From an uncultured Oscillibacter sp. (GTDB lineage Bacteria; Bacillota; Clostridia; Oscillospirales; Oscillospiraceae): a stretch of DNA of 40,207 nt. The notes below the pieces were generated by a model. The model did not search any database and was not told the DNA's origin. It saw nothing but the letters and a program-made list of their open reading frames with translations. Position 1 is the first letter of the stretch, and the number at the start of each line of letters is the position of its first letter. Below are positions 14,808 through 22,407 of this stretch, in pieces. The stretch covers positions 1-40,207 of the forward strand of contig CAJTZL010000022.1 of assembly GCA_910583695.1 (NCBI GenBank), read 5' to 3'. The translations under genes were made by a program, and so were the position numbers.

Positions 14808-15368
14808 ATGGAAACGCTGTTGAACCGGGAGACCGGCCGGGGGAGCGCCCGGATGCTGGCCCTGACGGGGCTGTTTGCCGCCCTGGGCTGTGTGGGGACC
14901 ATGATATTGCAGGTTCCCTCTCCCTCCGGCGGGTACGTGAATCTGGGGGATGCGGTGGTCATCCTGGGGGCATGGCTGCTGGGGCCGGTATACGGAGCCG
15001 CCGCCGGGGGCGTGGGCCCCGCCCTGGCGGACCTGCTCAGCGGCTACGCGGTCTATGTCCCCGCCACCCTGGTGATCAAGGCCCTCATGGCCCTGACGGC
15101 GGCGCAGCTGTACCGGGCATTGGGAAAACGGGGGCTCCTCCTCTCCGCCCTGGCGGCGGAGGTCCCTATGGTCCTGGGCTACTGGCTGTTCGACGGGGCG
15201 CTGGCCTCCGTCTCCGGCGGCGGGAAGCTGAGCCTTTGCCTCATGGGAAGCGCGGCGGGCGTCCCTGGCAATCTGGTCCAGGCCGCCTTCGGCGCGGCGG
15301 CGTCCACACTGCTGGCCCTGGCCCTGCGGCGGAGCGGCTATGCCCGGAAGCGGTTTCCCGGCTTGTGA
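14808..15368 (+). CDS. ECF transporter S component (PF07155-like), possibly vitamin B6-related
   Basis: 186 residues. After a short basic N-terminus come ARMLALTGLFAALGCVGTMIL, then the family block YVNLGDAVVILGAWLLGPVYGAAAGGVGPALADLLSGY and PATLVIKALMALTAA, typical of the PF07155/HmpT-like S-component family. Six TM helices are expected; it would use a shared EcfAAT module encoded elsewhere. AAAGGAG is 9 nt before the ATG. The divergent MocR regulator suggests a pyridoxine-type substrate, as in PdxR-controlled loci; this is inference from context. A strong bidirectional terminator follows. Confidence 0.87.
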   Translation: METLLNRETGRGSARMLALTGLFAALGCVGTMILQVPSPSGGYVNLGDAVVILGAWLLGPVYGAAAGGVGPALADLLSGYAVYVPATLVIKALMALTAAQLYRALGKRGLLLSALAAEVPMVLGYWLFDGALASVSGGGKLSLCLMGSAAGVPGNLVQAAFGAAASTLLALALRRSGYARKRFPGL

Positions 15369-15372
15369 GCGG

Positions 15373-15415
15373 AAAAACAGGCCCCTAAGGCATCTGCCTT
15401 GGGGGCCTGTTTTTT
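15373..15415. terminator. Strong bidirectional terminator
   Basis: AAAAACAGGCCCC-t-AAGGCA-tc-TGCCTT-g-GGGGCCTGTTTTTT gives a near-perfect 19-bp stem with A/T runs on both sides. It serves the plus-strand ECF gene and the minus-strand DUF975 gene that converge on it. The 107 nt from here to the DUF975 stop hold nothing I recognise. Confidence 0.92.
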
Positions 15416-15522
15416 GGAATTGCATGCAGGCGCTTTTTGCGGGAGGACGGAGGCGGTGAACCTCTGCGGAGAACGGGGCCGCCTCAAGCGCCGGGCAGGG
15501 GGCCCTATGCGGGCTCTTGCCT

Positions 15523-16335
15523 TCAGTTCAGGCCGTCCGGAGGATTCCACCCGTCCCAGGGGGAGGACTGGGCCGGAGCCGCGTCCTTGCCCACACCGGA
15601 GGTCCGCTTGGCCACGTCGAAGTAGCTGAGCTGGACGCAGATGTAATTGGGGAAGTAGAACAGGGCCACCAGCAGCTGCCAGAGGCCGGAGACGGCGGCC
15701 AGCGCGAAGATGGGGAGGCCGAAGTAGGTCTCCGGCGTGGGGATGCCGTAGAGCATCAGCATGGTCAGGTCCCGGTTCAGCTGGAAGATCAGCAGGAGGG
15801 AGGGCAGCGTGGCCAGCAGGTTCCAGCCGATATAGCTCAAATCCAGGGTGAAGAGCTGGGCCTTGTACCCCAGGGTCTGCCGCTTGCTCATCTCCAGGGC
15901 CTCCATCACGCCGATGCCGGGATCTTCATAGAGGTTGTAGAGCGCGAAGCTGTAGCGGTAGGCGGCGATGATGCCGGGGATGACGAAGAGCAGGGACCAG
16001 AGGAAGATGAAAAGAGTAACCAGGATGTCCAGCAGAATCAGCTTCCCCACAAAGGCGAATCCGTCGAACAGGGTCAAAAACTCCGCCCGCTCGCCCCGGC
16101 GGACGGCCATGCAGTACAGGGCGAAGCCCGCGGCCAGGACGGTGCCCAGCAGGGAGGTGAGAATGGAGACGAAGAGGCTGAAAAAGCCCGTGTCCACCAG
16201 GGAGGAAAACAGGCTCAGCAGGATCAGCAGCCCCATGTACAGGGCGGTCATGGCCTTGGGGGAAACCTGGGCGTCCCGCAGGAGCTCCGCTGCCTCCCAC
16301 TTGCATTTTTGCCGGTCAATCTGTTCAAACATCAT
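15523..16335 (-). CDS. DUF975 family integral membrane protein
   Basis: 270 residues. A short cytoplasmic N-terminus (DRQKCKWEAAELLRD) leads into about six TM segments. The family signature appears as the LFVIPGIIAAYRYSFALYNLYEDPGIGVMEALEMSKRQTLGYKAQLF region, with the E-x-S-x-x-x-x-G-xK element that typifies DUF975. Function is unknown; members are common in Firmicutes. AGGAGG lies 7 nt before the first of two ATGs (16335 and 16332). Its promoter is about 200 nt upstream, with a large nested palindrome between promoter and start codon, so it has an unusually structured leader. Confidence 0.88.
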   Translation of the reverse strand: MMFEQIDRQKCKWEAAELLRDAQVSPKAMTALYMGLLILLSLFSSLVDTGFFSLFVSILTSLLGTVLAAGFALYCMAVRRGERAEFLTLFDGFAFVGKLILLDILVTLFIFLWSLLFVIPGIIAAYRYSFALYNLYEDPGIGVMEALEMSKRQTLGYKAQLFTLDLSYIGWNLLATLPSLLLIFQLNRDLTMLMLYGIPTPETYFGLPIFALAAVSGLWQLLVALFYFPNYICVQLSYFDVAKRTSGVGKDAAPAQSSPWDGWNPPDGLN

Positions 16336-16367
16336 GATAGGGCCTCCTGAAACGTGGTGGTGTCTTA

Positions 16368-16528
16368 GGCCATGTTTGGAAAATGGCAAAACGCCGTTTT
16401 GGGGCATCTTTTTCCGCCAGGACTGCGTTGCCTGGACTTGAAATCCGTCAGGATTCCCGCGTCCAATCGCCTTGCCTGGCAAAAAAATCTGCATCAATCC
16501 CGCATTCCGCCATTTTTCAAACAAGGCC
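16368..16528 (-). repeat. 161-nt nested quasi-palindromic element in the DUF975 leader
   Basis: The outer 20-nt arms at 16368-16387 and 16509-16528 are inverted repeats with 18 of 20 matches (core GTTTGgaAAATGGC). Inside are further nested complementary blocks: GCA..CTTTTTCCGCCAGG against CCTGGCaAAAAAATctGC, and GGACTTGAAATCC against GGATTcccgcGTCC. The whole element would fold into one long rod in RNA. It sits between the -10 (16536) and the ribosome-binding site of DUF975 and so is transcribed. It could be a small non-autonomous mobile repeat (MITE/REP-like) or a structured leader. No transposase or clear target duplication was seen. Confidence 0.75.
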
Positions 16529-16535
16529 CAGCTTT

Positions 16536-16564
16536 AGTGTAGCACAATTCGGGCCGGATGGCAA
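16536..16564 (-). promoter_or_regulatory. Promoter of the DUF975 gene
   Basis: Minus-strand TTGCCA-17 bp-TACACT, upstream of the palindromic element. It implies a ~195-nt leader. Confidence 0.65.
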
Positions 16565-16569
16565 GCGGC

Positions 16570-16599
16570 AAAACGGACCCACCGTTCCGGCGGGTCCGT
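16570..16599 (-). terminator. Terminator of the dus transcription unit
   Basis: On the minus strand, ACGGACCC / GGGTCCGT with a GC-rich 11-nt loop, then TTTT. It begins a few bases after the dus stop and lies just upstream of the DUF975 promoter. Confidence 0.75.
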
Positions 16600-16604
16600 C
16601 CTTT

Positions 16605-17582
16605 TCATGCCAATTCCCCCCGGGGAGCGTCCAGAAGCTCCAGCTCCTGGAAAATTTGGGCCTCCAGCTCCTCGTAGGCCCGGGGCCCCCGGGAGCGGCG
16701 CATCCGGCCCCCCAGGCGCTCGCCGTTTTCAAACAGGTGAATCAGGTAGAACCAGATCTCCTTCATCCGCTGGGAGGCGGGGGCGGCCTGCCCGTCGGGG
16801 GCGAATTGGGCATAGAAGTCCTGGTACGCCCGGTACAGCTCGGAGGTGAAGGCCTGAAGCTCCTCCTTCGCGGCAGCAGGGCCGCCCCGGAGCCGCCGGA
16901 ACAGCGCCGGGTCCGCGATGGCCCCCCGGCCGATCATGACGGCGTCCAGGCCAGGAAATCGGGCCTCCAGGGCCCGGACGCCCTCCACGGAGGTCAGGTC
17001 CCCGTTGTAGCACAGGGGATTCCGGCTCTCCGCCGCAGCCAGGGCAAACTGGTCCAGATGCACCGCCCCCCGGTATTTCTCCGGCCGGACCCGGGGATGG
17101 ATGGTGAGACAGGCGATGGGGTAGCGGCTGAAGATCTCCAGCAGGCGGGGGAACTCCTCCGGGGTCTGGTAGCCCAGCCGGGTTTTCACGGAGACGGGGA
17201 TCTTGGCGCCGGAAAAGACCTCCTCCAGAAAGCGGTCCAGGAGGTCCGGGTCCGCCAGCAGGCCGGAGCCCTTCCCCTTGGCGGTGACGGTGCCGGAGGG
17301 ACAGCCCAGGTTCAAATTCACCTCCGGATAGCCCAGGTCTGCCAGAACTTCCGACGCCCAGAGAAAATCCGCCGCCCGCTTCGCCATCACCTGGGGGACC
17401 TGGGGGAGCCCCTCGGGATTCTCCAGCTCCCGGCGGTCCCGAGGGGTGAGGATGTGCTGGTCCGTGGGGGAGATGAAGGGGAGGAAGTACCGGTCCGCCC
17501 CGCCGAAGTGCCTGTGCCACACCCGGCGGAAGACCCGTTTCGTGATGCCGTCCAGGGGGGCGAAGTCCAGGCGGGCGGTCAT
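16605..17582 (-). CDS. tRNA-dihydrouridine synthase
   Basis: 325 residues, a Dus-type flavin TIM barrel: FAPLDGITKRVFRR at the N-terminus, VNLNLGCPSGTVTAKGKGSGLL with the catalytic Cys in NLGCPS, SVKTRLGY, LTIHPRV (MHPR-like), LCYNGDLTSVEGV, and DAVMIGRGAIADPALF for phosphate binding. It reduces uridine to dihydrouridine in tRNA D-loops using FMN and NAD(P)H. Which of the Dus subtypes is not determined. The ATG overlaps the upstream ArsC/Spx-like stop by 4 nt (ATGA), so the two are translationally coupled. Confidence 0.92.
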   Translation of the reverse strand: MTARLDFAPLDGITKRVFRRVWHRHFGGADRYFLPFISPTDQHILTPRDRRELENPEGLPQVPQVMAKRAADFLWASEVLADLGYPEVNLNLGCPSGTVTAKGKGSGLLADPDLLDRFLEEVFSGAKIPVSVKTRLGYQTPEEFPRLLEIFSRYPIACLTIHPRVRPEKYRGAVHLDQFALAAAESRNPLCYNGDLTSVEGVRALEARFPGLDAVMIGRGAIADPALFRRLRGGPAAAKEELQAFTSELYRAYQDFYAQFAPDGQAAPASQRMKEIWFYLIHLFENGERLGGRMRRSRGPRAYEELEAQIFQELELLDAPRGELA

Positions 17583-17929
17583 CCCAGCTTCTCCTCCCAC
17601 TCCTGGGGCTTGAAGCCGGTGAGGACAAAGCCGTTCCCCACCAGAATGGGCCGCTTCACCAGCATCCCGTCGGAGGCCAGGAGGGCCAGCTGCTCCTCCT
17701 CGTCCATGCCGGGGAGCTTGTCCTTCAGGCCCAGGGCCTTGTACTGAAGGCCGCTGGTGTTGAAAAAGCGTTTCAGGGGCAGGCCGCTGGCCTGATGCCA
17801 CCTGCGGAGCTCCTCCGCCGTGGGGTTTTCCAGCTTGATGTCCCGGACCTCACAGGCGAGGCCCCGTTCATCCAGCCATGTTTTTGCCTTCCGGCAGGTG
17901 GAGCACTTGGGATACCAGAGCATGAGCAT
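17579..17929 (-). CDS. ArsC/Spx family thioredoxin-fold protein
   Basis: 116 residues, full length for the family. The N-terminal MLWYPKCSTCRKAKTWL carries the CxxC (Cys-Ser-Thr-Cys) active site. Further family marks are DIKLENPTAEELRRWHQASGLPLKRFFNTSG, then LLASDGMLVKRPILV with the KRP motif. YffB/Spx-like members of this type act as thiol oxidoreductases or redox regulators rather than arsenate reductases. AAGGAGG sits 8 nt before the ATG. It overlaps dus by 4 nt and follows the aminopeptidase gene by 19 nt, all on the minus strand. Confidence 0.9.
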   Translation of the reverse strand: MLMLWYPKCSTCRKAKTWLDERGLACEVRDIKLENPTAEELRRWHQASGLPLKRFFNTSGLQYKALGLKDKLPGMDEEEQLALLASDGMLVKRPILVGNGFVLTGFKPQEWEEKLG

Positions 17930-17948
17930 GGGGAATACCTCCTTTGCG

Positions 17949-19040
17949 TTACAGGATCAGCAGGTCCTTGGGGGCCTTGGTCAGATTCCGGCGGCCCTCC
18001 GGGGTGATGAGGATCACGTCCTCAATGCGGACGCCCAGCTTTCCGGGAATGTAAATCCCCGGCTCCGCCGAAATCACCGCCCCGGCGGGAAGGGGGACCT
18101 CGTTGGAGGCGGCGGCGTTGGGGGCCTCGTGGATTTCCACGCCCACCCCGTGGCCGAAGCTGTGGGTGAAGCACTCCCCCCAGCCCGCCTCCCGGATGAC
18201 GGCCCTGGCGGCGGCGTCCACGGCTTTGCCGGGAACCCCGGCCCCGGCGGCGGCGATCCCCGCCGCCTGAGCGGCCAGGACGGTCTGGTAAACCCGCCGC
18301 ATCTCCTCCGTCGCGGACCCCACCGCCACGGTGCGGGTCATGTCGGAGCAGTAGCCCCCATAGATACAGCCGAAGTCCATGGTGACAAACTCCCCGGACC
18401 GGATTTCCTTCTCCGAGGGGACGCCGTGGGGCAGGCTGCCGTTGGGGCCGGAGACCACAATGGGGTCAAAGGACATGTCCGACGCGCCGTAGTGGAGCAT
18501 CAGGTATTGGAGCCGTGCGGCGATTTCCCGCTCCGTCACGCCGGGGCGGATTTCCTTCAGAATGTCCTCCAGGGCCCGCTCAGCGATGCCCTGGGCGGCC
18601 TCCATGGCGGCCAGCTCTCCGGCGTCCTTGGTCTGGCGGAGCTTCAGGAGGGGCTCCGAGGCGGCGGCCAGCTCACAGGGAGGACAGCCTTCCTCCGACA
18701 GGGCCCTTTCCAGCCGCCGGAAGGACTGGACGGACATGGCCGCGTCCTCAAAGCCCAGGCGGCGGATGCCCTTTAGAAATACCAGCTCCCGGAGCTGGTC
18801 CGTCAGGCCCCTGCCGGGCTTCACCTCTCGGAGCTCCGCCCCGTCCAGGCACCGCCCGGCGGCCTCCGTGTACCGGGCGTCGGTGAGGAAGACCGCGTCC
18901 TTCCGCGTGACCAGGAGCGTGGCGTCCGTGCCGGGGGTGAAGAAGCCGGAGGCGTAAAAGCGGTTGGCCTCCCCGGTGAGGAGGACGGCGTCCAGGTTCT
19001 CCGCCTCCAGGGCGGCGGCAATGCTTGCGTAGTGATTCAT
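17949..19040 (-). CDS. Xaa-Pro aminopeptidase (aminopeptidase P family, M24B)
   Basis: 363 residues. The N-terminal creatinase-like domain (about 1-130; LDAVLLTGEANRFYASGF) is followed by the pita-bread catalytic domain. All five metal ligands are visible: Asp222 (MDFGCIYGGY), Asp233 (CSDMTRT), His297 (SFGHGVG), Glu326 (SAEPGIY) and Glu340 (VRIEDV); His205 (LPHGVPS) is also present. It cleaves N-terminal Xaa-Pro bonds in peptides, in the cytoplasm. The ATG at 19040 is preferred because it gives the usual family N-terminus; an alternative ATG at 19106 would overlap the RNHCP stop (ATGA) and add 22 residues. Confidence 0.92.
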   Translation of the reverse strand: MNHYASIAAALEAENLDAVLLTGEANRFYASGFFTPGTDATLLVTRKDAVFLTDARYTEAAGRCLDGAELREVKPGRGLTDQLRELVFLKGIRRLGFEDAAMSVQSFRRLERALSEEGCPPCELAAASEPLLKLRQTKDAGELAAMEAAQGIAERALEDILKEIRPGVTEREIAARLQYLMLHYGASDMSFDPIVVSGPNGSLPHGVPSEKEIRSGEFVTMDFGCIYGGYCSDMTRTVAVGSATEEMRRVYQTVLAAQAAGIAAAGAGVPGKAVDAAARAVIREAGWGECFTHSFGHGVGVEIHEAPNAAASNEVPLPAGAVISAEPGIYIPGKLGVRIEDVILITPEGRRNLTKAPKDLLIL

Positions 19041-19102
19041 CGTGAGTCCGTCCTTCCAATTTGGAATGGACAAGGCCGCGGAGCGGCCCTGCCCGGTTTG
19101 GT

Positions 19103-19528
19103 TCATCCCATGCGCCCCTCGCCGCCCATGAGGGCGGTCATCTCCTCAATTCGCTCCAGCGGGAAGGGTGGGGCGCACAGGGGCTTCATGGCGATGCTCA
19201 TGAGCTTCATGGGGTTGTCGTCCGCGGCCACGCGGTTGGAGCTGAGAGCCCCGCAGCGGCGGCAGCGGTGGATAACGGCCCACTCGCCGCCCTTGCGGAC
19301 CCACACGGCAATGGGGTCCATAACGGCGCCGCAGTCCGCCTCCCGGTCGCCGGGCTCGATGTCCAGGTGGACGCTGGAAAGGCAGTTGGGGCAGTGGTTG
19401 CGGTGGTCCGCCCCCGCCCCCGCCGGAGCGACCGGACGGCCGCAAACCCGGCAGGTGAAGGCGTCGGTGCAGGGGTGGGTTTTGTAATAGCCTTTTTCGT
19501 ATAGCTTCCGTTTGTTTTCACGGTTCAT
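19103..19528 (-). CDS. RNHCP domain protein
   Basis: 141 residues. Contains the eponymous block DHRNHCPNCLSSVHLDI after a CRVCG zinc-knuckle half, then the RCRRCGALSSNRVAADDNP half, matching the RNHCP family (PF12647). The four CxxC pairs (CRVC, CPNC, CRRC plus the N-terminal Cys) suggest a zinc-binding protein. The function of the family is unknown. AGGAGG lies 10 nt before the ATG. The gene precedes the aminopeptidase gene on the same strand with a 62-nt gap. Confidence 0.9.
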   Translation of the reverse strand: MNRENKRKLYEKGYYKTHPCTDAFTCRVCGRPVAPAGAGADHRNHCPNCLSSVHLDIEPGDREADCGAVMDPIAVWVRKGGEWAVIHRCRRCGALSSNRVAADDNPMKLMSIAMKPLCAPPFPLERIEEMTALMGGEGRMG

Positions 19529-19602
19529 GGTATGGGTTCCTCCTGAGGATGCGCTGCAGCTTCCGGGAGGAATGGCAGAGTGTGTATTTGCCGGCCTCCC
19601 GG

Positions 19603-19641
19603 TCAGCGGACACCCTCCGATGCAAAGAATTTGAATTTCAT
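19603..19641 (-). CDS. Possible 12-residue micro-ORF
   Basis: AAGGAG, 6 nt, ATG, then 12 codons (MKFKFFASEGVR) and TGA, located after the stop of the small gene at 19679-19930 and ahead of RNHCP. The spacing is ideal for translation, but there is no other support. A +1 shift from inside it opens a frame reading REAGKYTLCHSSRKLQRIL up to the RNHCP start, which hints at a frameshifted small gene. Confidence 0.25.
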   Translation of the reverse strand: MKFKFFASEGVR

Positions 19642-19678
19642 AAAATACTCCTTGATAGTGGCAGCCTGGCTTTGGGTG

Positions 19679-19930
19679 CTACCAGTCATGGCGGGTGGTA
19701 AAGATCCCGCTTTCCTCCAATGCGGTCAGGATGGACGCAATTCGCTGAAAGCACTCCGGGTCGTCCAGGGCATCGTCGTTCAGGATGCGCCGGATTCCCT
19801 CCAGAGCCCGCATGGCTTTCGACTCCGTCTCCGCGGCAATGCGCCTTACGGTTTCCTCCTGCTTCAAATACCGCATGGCCTCCTGGCCGATGGCCTGGGC
19901 CGCCAATTCCTCCTGTACAGTCAATTCCAT
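19679..19930 (-). CDS. Small acidic helical protein of unknown function
   Basis: 83 residues, no family recognised. Sequence is mostly predicted helix (MELTVQEELAAQAIGQEAMR, RRIAAETESKAMRALEGI), rich in Glu, Ala and Arg, ending in FTTRHDW. No Cys, signal peptide or TM segment. GGAGG is 6 nt before the ATG at 19930; in-frame starts further upstream lie in the divergent control region and are unlikely. It is divergent from an XRE regulator with a 104-nt shared control region. Confidence 0.65.
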   Translation of the reverse strand: MELTVQEELAAQAIGQEAMRYLKQEETVRRIAAETESKAMRALEGIRRILNDDALDDPECFQRIASILTALEESGIFTTRHDW

Positions 19931-19995
19931 AAAAACCTCCGTTTGACCTTTCGTGAATGTCAGATGCTTCCACCCTCTATCATAAAATGAATGAA

Positions 19996-20011
19996 ATGGT
20001 CGAATGACCAT
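19996..20011. promoter_or_regulatory. Palindromic operator candidate
   Basis: ATGGTC-gaat-GACCAT, a perfect 6-bp dyad, lies between the divergent small gene and the XRE gene, just ahead of the XRE ribosome-binding site. Autoregulation by the XRE protein is a reasonable guess. Confidence 0.45.
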
Positions 20012-20034
20012 CACGAGAGGTCAGGAGGATTTTT

Positions 20035-20283
20035 ATGTACAAAAACAGGGCCCCGAGCGGGCGGCATAATCTTTGTGGAAGCTGGGTGGCCGCTCTCCGA
20101 AAGGCCAAAGTGCCCAGGCTGTCCCAGCGGGGGCTGGCGGACCTGCTCCAGCTGGGCGGACTGGACGTGGACAAGAACGCGGTCCAGCGCATTGAGAGCG
20201 GCCAGCGGTTTGTCACCGACATTGAGCTGAAGGCCCTGGCCCAGGCGCTGGGGGTCGCGGTGGAGGATTTGTTGGAAACCTAG
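20035..20283 (+). CDS. XRE-family helix-turn-helix regulator
   Basis: 82 residues, a single HTH domain: VAALRKAKVPRLSQRGLADLLQ..., GLDVDKNAVQRIESGQRFVTDIELKALAQALGVAVEDLL. The insert between helices 2 and 3 and the RIESG recognition-helix end are typical of small XRE proteins. AGGAGG is 6 nt before the ATG. No effector or toxin gene is adjacent, except the divergent 83-residue protein. A hairpin overlaps the stop codon. Confidence 0.85.
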   Translation: MYKNRAPSGRHNLCGSWVAALRKAKVPRLSQRGLADLLQLGGLDVDKNAVQRIESGQRFVTDIELKALAQALGVAVEDLLET

Positions 20284-20307
20284 GAGCTCCGGGAGGCCGG
20301 AGCTCCT
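20282..20307. terminator. Hairpin after XRE gene
   Basis: AGGAGCTCC-gggaggcc-GGAGCTCCT, a perfect 9-bp stem that begins inside the stop codon of the XRE gene. Only a mixed T-rich tail follows on the plus strand. It separates the convergent XRE and 20327-20779 genes. Confidence 0.55.
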
Positions 20308-20326
20308 GCTGTTTGTTCCGGGGCCC

Positions 20327-20779
20327 TCAGTCCTGGAAGGGCGCCAGCCGGGCGAGGATGGCCTCCCGATACTCCGCGTGGTGGGGCATACCGCCCCCCA
20401 GGCCGCCCCGCTTGGGCAGCTGGAGCTTGAGGAAGCCGCCGTCCCGGAAGGTGATGGAGCAGTTGACGGCTCCCATCATGCCCTTTTTGACGGCGCAGCT
20501 CTGAATGCCGGAAAAGGGGAAGCACACGCCGATGTCCTCCGCCACGGTCTTCCGCAGGTCCGGGAGGTTCGGGTAGGCCGCAGTCAGGTGCTTGCGCTCC
20601 TCGCACTCGGCTACCAGCAGATAGTGCTCCGTCACGCCAACGTACACGTCGAAATAAGAGGTTTTCTTCCGGTTCACCTGGAGGGTGATGCCGTGAATCC
20701 CGGCGGCAAGGGTCTCCCCCTCCGGGATGCAGGGCTCCAGGACCTGCCGCATATTGGCCTCGTCGAAAATACCCGCCAT
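20327..20779 (-). CDS. Conserved-looking hypothetical protein downstream of pyrG
   Basis: 150 residues, family not recognised. It reads like an all-beta, PH-like domain: GIHGITLQVNRKKTSYFDVYVGVTEHYLLVAEC, PFSGIQSCAVKKGMMGAVNCSITFRDGGFLKLQLPKRGG. Such folds in bacteria (bPH/YvbH-like) usually assemble into oligomers. No TM segment or signal peptide. It starts 3 nt after the pyrG stop, with GGAGAGGAC as ribosome-binding site inside the pyrG end, so it is translationally coupled to pyrG. A functional tie to CTP synthesis is not evident. Confidence 0.7.
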   Translation of the reverse strand: MAGIFDEANMRQVLEPCIPEGETLAAGIHGITLQVNRKKTSYFDVYVGVTEHYLLVAECEERKHLTAAYPNLPDLRKTVAEDIGVCFPFSGIQSCAVKKGMMGAVNCSITFRDGGFLKLQLPKRGGLGGGMPHHAEYREAILARLAPFQD

Positions 20780-20782
20780 GAC

Positions 20783-22381
20783 TCAGGTCCTCTCCGCCGC
20801 CGCCTTCACGAACCCATAGAACAGGGGATGGGGCCGGTCGGGGCGGCTCTTGAACTCCGGGTGGAACTGGACGCCCACGAACCAGGGGTGGTCCGGCAGC
20901 TCCACGATCTCCACCAGATGGCCGCTGGGGGACAGGCCCGCCAGCACCAGGCCCTTGGCCTCCATCTCCGCCCGGTAGTCGTTGTTGAACTCGAAGCGGT
21001 GGCGGTGACGCTCGGAAATTTCGGCGGAGCCGTAGAGACGGCGGCTCTCCGTGCCCTCCTTCAATTCGCAGGGGTAGCGGCCCAGGCGCATGGTGCCGCC
21101 CTTTTCGGTGACGTTCACCTGATCCGGCATCAGGGCGATGACGGGGTGCTGGGTGGTCTCGGAGAACTCGGAGGAGTGGGCGTCGGCGCAGCCCAGAACG
21201 TGCCGGGCAAACTCGATGACGGCCATCTGCATCCCCAGGCATACGCCGAAGTAGGGAATTTTGTTCTCCCGGGCGTAGCGGACGGCCTGGATCATGCCCT
21301 CGATGCCCCGGTCGCCGAAGCCGCCGGGGACGATGATGCCGGCGCAGCCCCCCAGCTCCTCCTCCAGGTTCTTCTCCGTCAGAGTTTCGGAGTTCACCCA
21401 GCGGATGTCCACCACCACGTCGTTGGCGGTGCCCGCGTGGTTCAGGGACTCCACCACGGAGAGGTAGGCGTCGTGGAGCTGGACATATTTGCCCACCAGG
21501 GCGATTTCCACATGCCGGTGGGCGTTCTTCTCCCGCTGGACCATGGCGGTCCACTCCCGGAGATCCGGCTGGTGGGTGATGAGGCCCAGCTTCCGGCAAA
21601 CCACCTCGTCCAGGCCCTCCCGGGCCATGAGCAGGGGGACCTCGTAGAGGGTTTCGGCGGTGGCGTTTTGAATCACGCAGTCGGATTCCACGTTGCAGAA
21701 CAGGGCAATTTTCCGCCGCACGTCGGCGGTGATGGGGGTGTCGCAGCGGCAGACCAGGATATCCGGCTGGATGCCCAGGCTCAGAAGCTCCTTGACGGAG
21801 TGCTGGGTGGGCTTGGATTTCAACTCCCCGGAGCCGGGGATTTCCACAATGAGGGGCACATGGATGAACAGCACGTCCCCCTGGGGCCGCTCGGCCCGGA
21901 CCTGCCGGATGGCCTCCAGGAAGGGCTGGGACTCGATGTCGCCCACGGTGCCGCCGATTTCGCAGATGACCACGTCCACATTTTCCCCGGCCATGGCGTA
22001 GACCCGGCTCTTGATCTCGTTGGTGATGTGGGGGATGATCTGGACGGTGGCCCCCAGGTAGTCTCCCCGGCGCTCCCGGTTCAGAACGGACCAGTAGATC
22101 TTGCCGGAGGAGATGGAGCTGTTGCCGGACAGGTCCTCGTCCACAAAGCGCTCGTAATGGCCCAGGTCCAGGTCGGTCTCCGCGCCGTCCTCGGTGACGA
22201 AGACCTCTCCGTGCTGGTAGGGGCTCATGGTGCCGGGGTCCACGTTGATGTAGGGGTCGAATTTCTGATTCCGCACCCGGATGCCCCGCTGCTTCAAGAG
22301 CCGCCCAAGGGAGGCCGCGCAGATGCCCTTGCCCAGGCCCGAGACCACGCCGCCGGTGACAAATACATATTTTGTTGCCAT
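20783..22381 (-). CDS. pyrG: CTP synthase
   Basis: 532 residues, full length. The N-terminal amidoligase domain has KYVFVTGGVVSGLGKGICAASLG (P-loop), KFDPYINVDPGTMSP and ICEIGGTVGDIES. The C-terminal class I glutamine amidotransferase domain has the oxyanion GIIVPGGFGDRG, the nucleophile in GVCLGMQ and the FHPEF His/Glu pair. It makes CTP from UTP, ATP and glutamine. AGGAGAG is 5 nt before the ATG. A strong sigma-A promoter and a GC hairpin lie in the ~50-nt leader. The 150-residue gene downstream is cotranscribed. Confidence 0.98.
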   Translation of the reverse strand: MATKYVFVTGGVVSGLGKGICAASLGRLLKQRGIRVRNQKFDPYINVDPGTMSPYQHGEVFVTEDGAETDLDLGHYERFVDEDLSGNSSISSGKIYWSVLNRERRGDYLGATVQIIPHITNEIKSRVYAMAGENVDVVICEIGGTVGDIESQPFLEAIRQVRAERPQGDVLFIHVPLIVEIPGSGELKSKPTQHSVKELLSLGIQPDILVCRCDTPITADVRRKIALFCNVESDCVIQNATAETLYEVPLLMAREGLDEVVCRKLGLITHQPDLREWTAMVQREKNAHRHVEIALVGKYVQLHDAYLSVVESLNHAGTANDVVVDIRWVNSETLTEKNLEEELGGCAGIIVPGGFGDRGIEGMIQAVRYARENKIPYFGVCLGMQMAVIEFARHVLGCADAHSSEFSETTQHPVIALMPDQVNVTEKGGTMRLGRYPCELKEGTESRRLYGSAEISERHRHRFEFNNDYRAEMEAKGLVLAGLSPSGHLVEIVELPDHPWFVGVQFHPEFKSRPDRPHPLFYGFVKAAAERT

Positions 22382-22407
22382 ACCGCTCTCCTATTCTTTC
22401 GTTCTGC

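Noticed and set aside
17579..17929. Arsenate-resistance role for the ArsC-like gene
   Set aside because: No arsR, arsB or acr3 neighbour, and the CxxC and KRP motifs fit Spx/YffB-type proteins as well.
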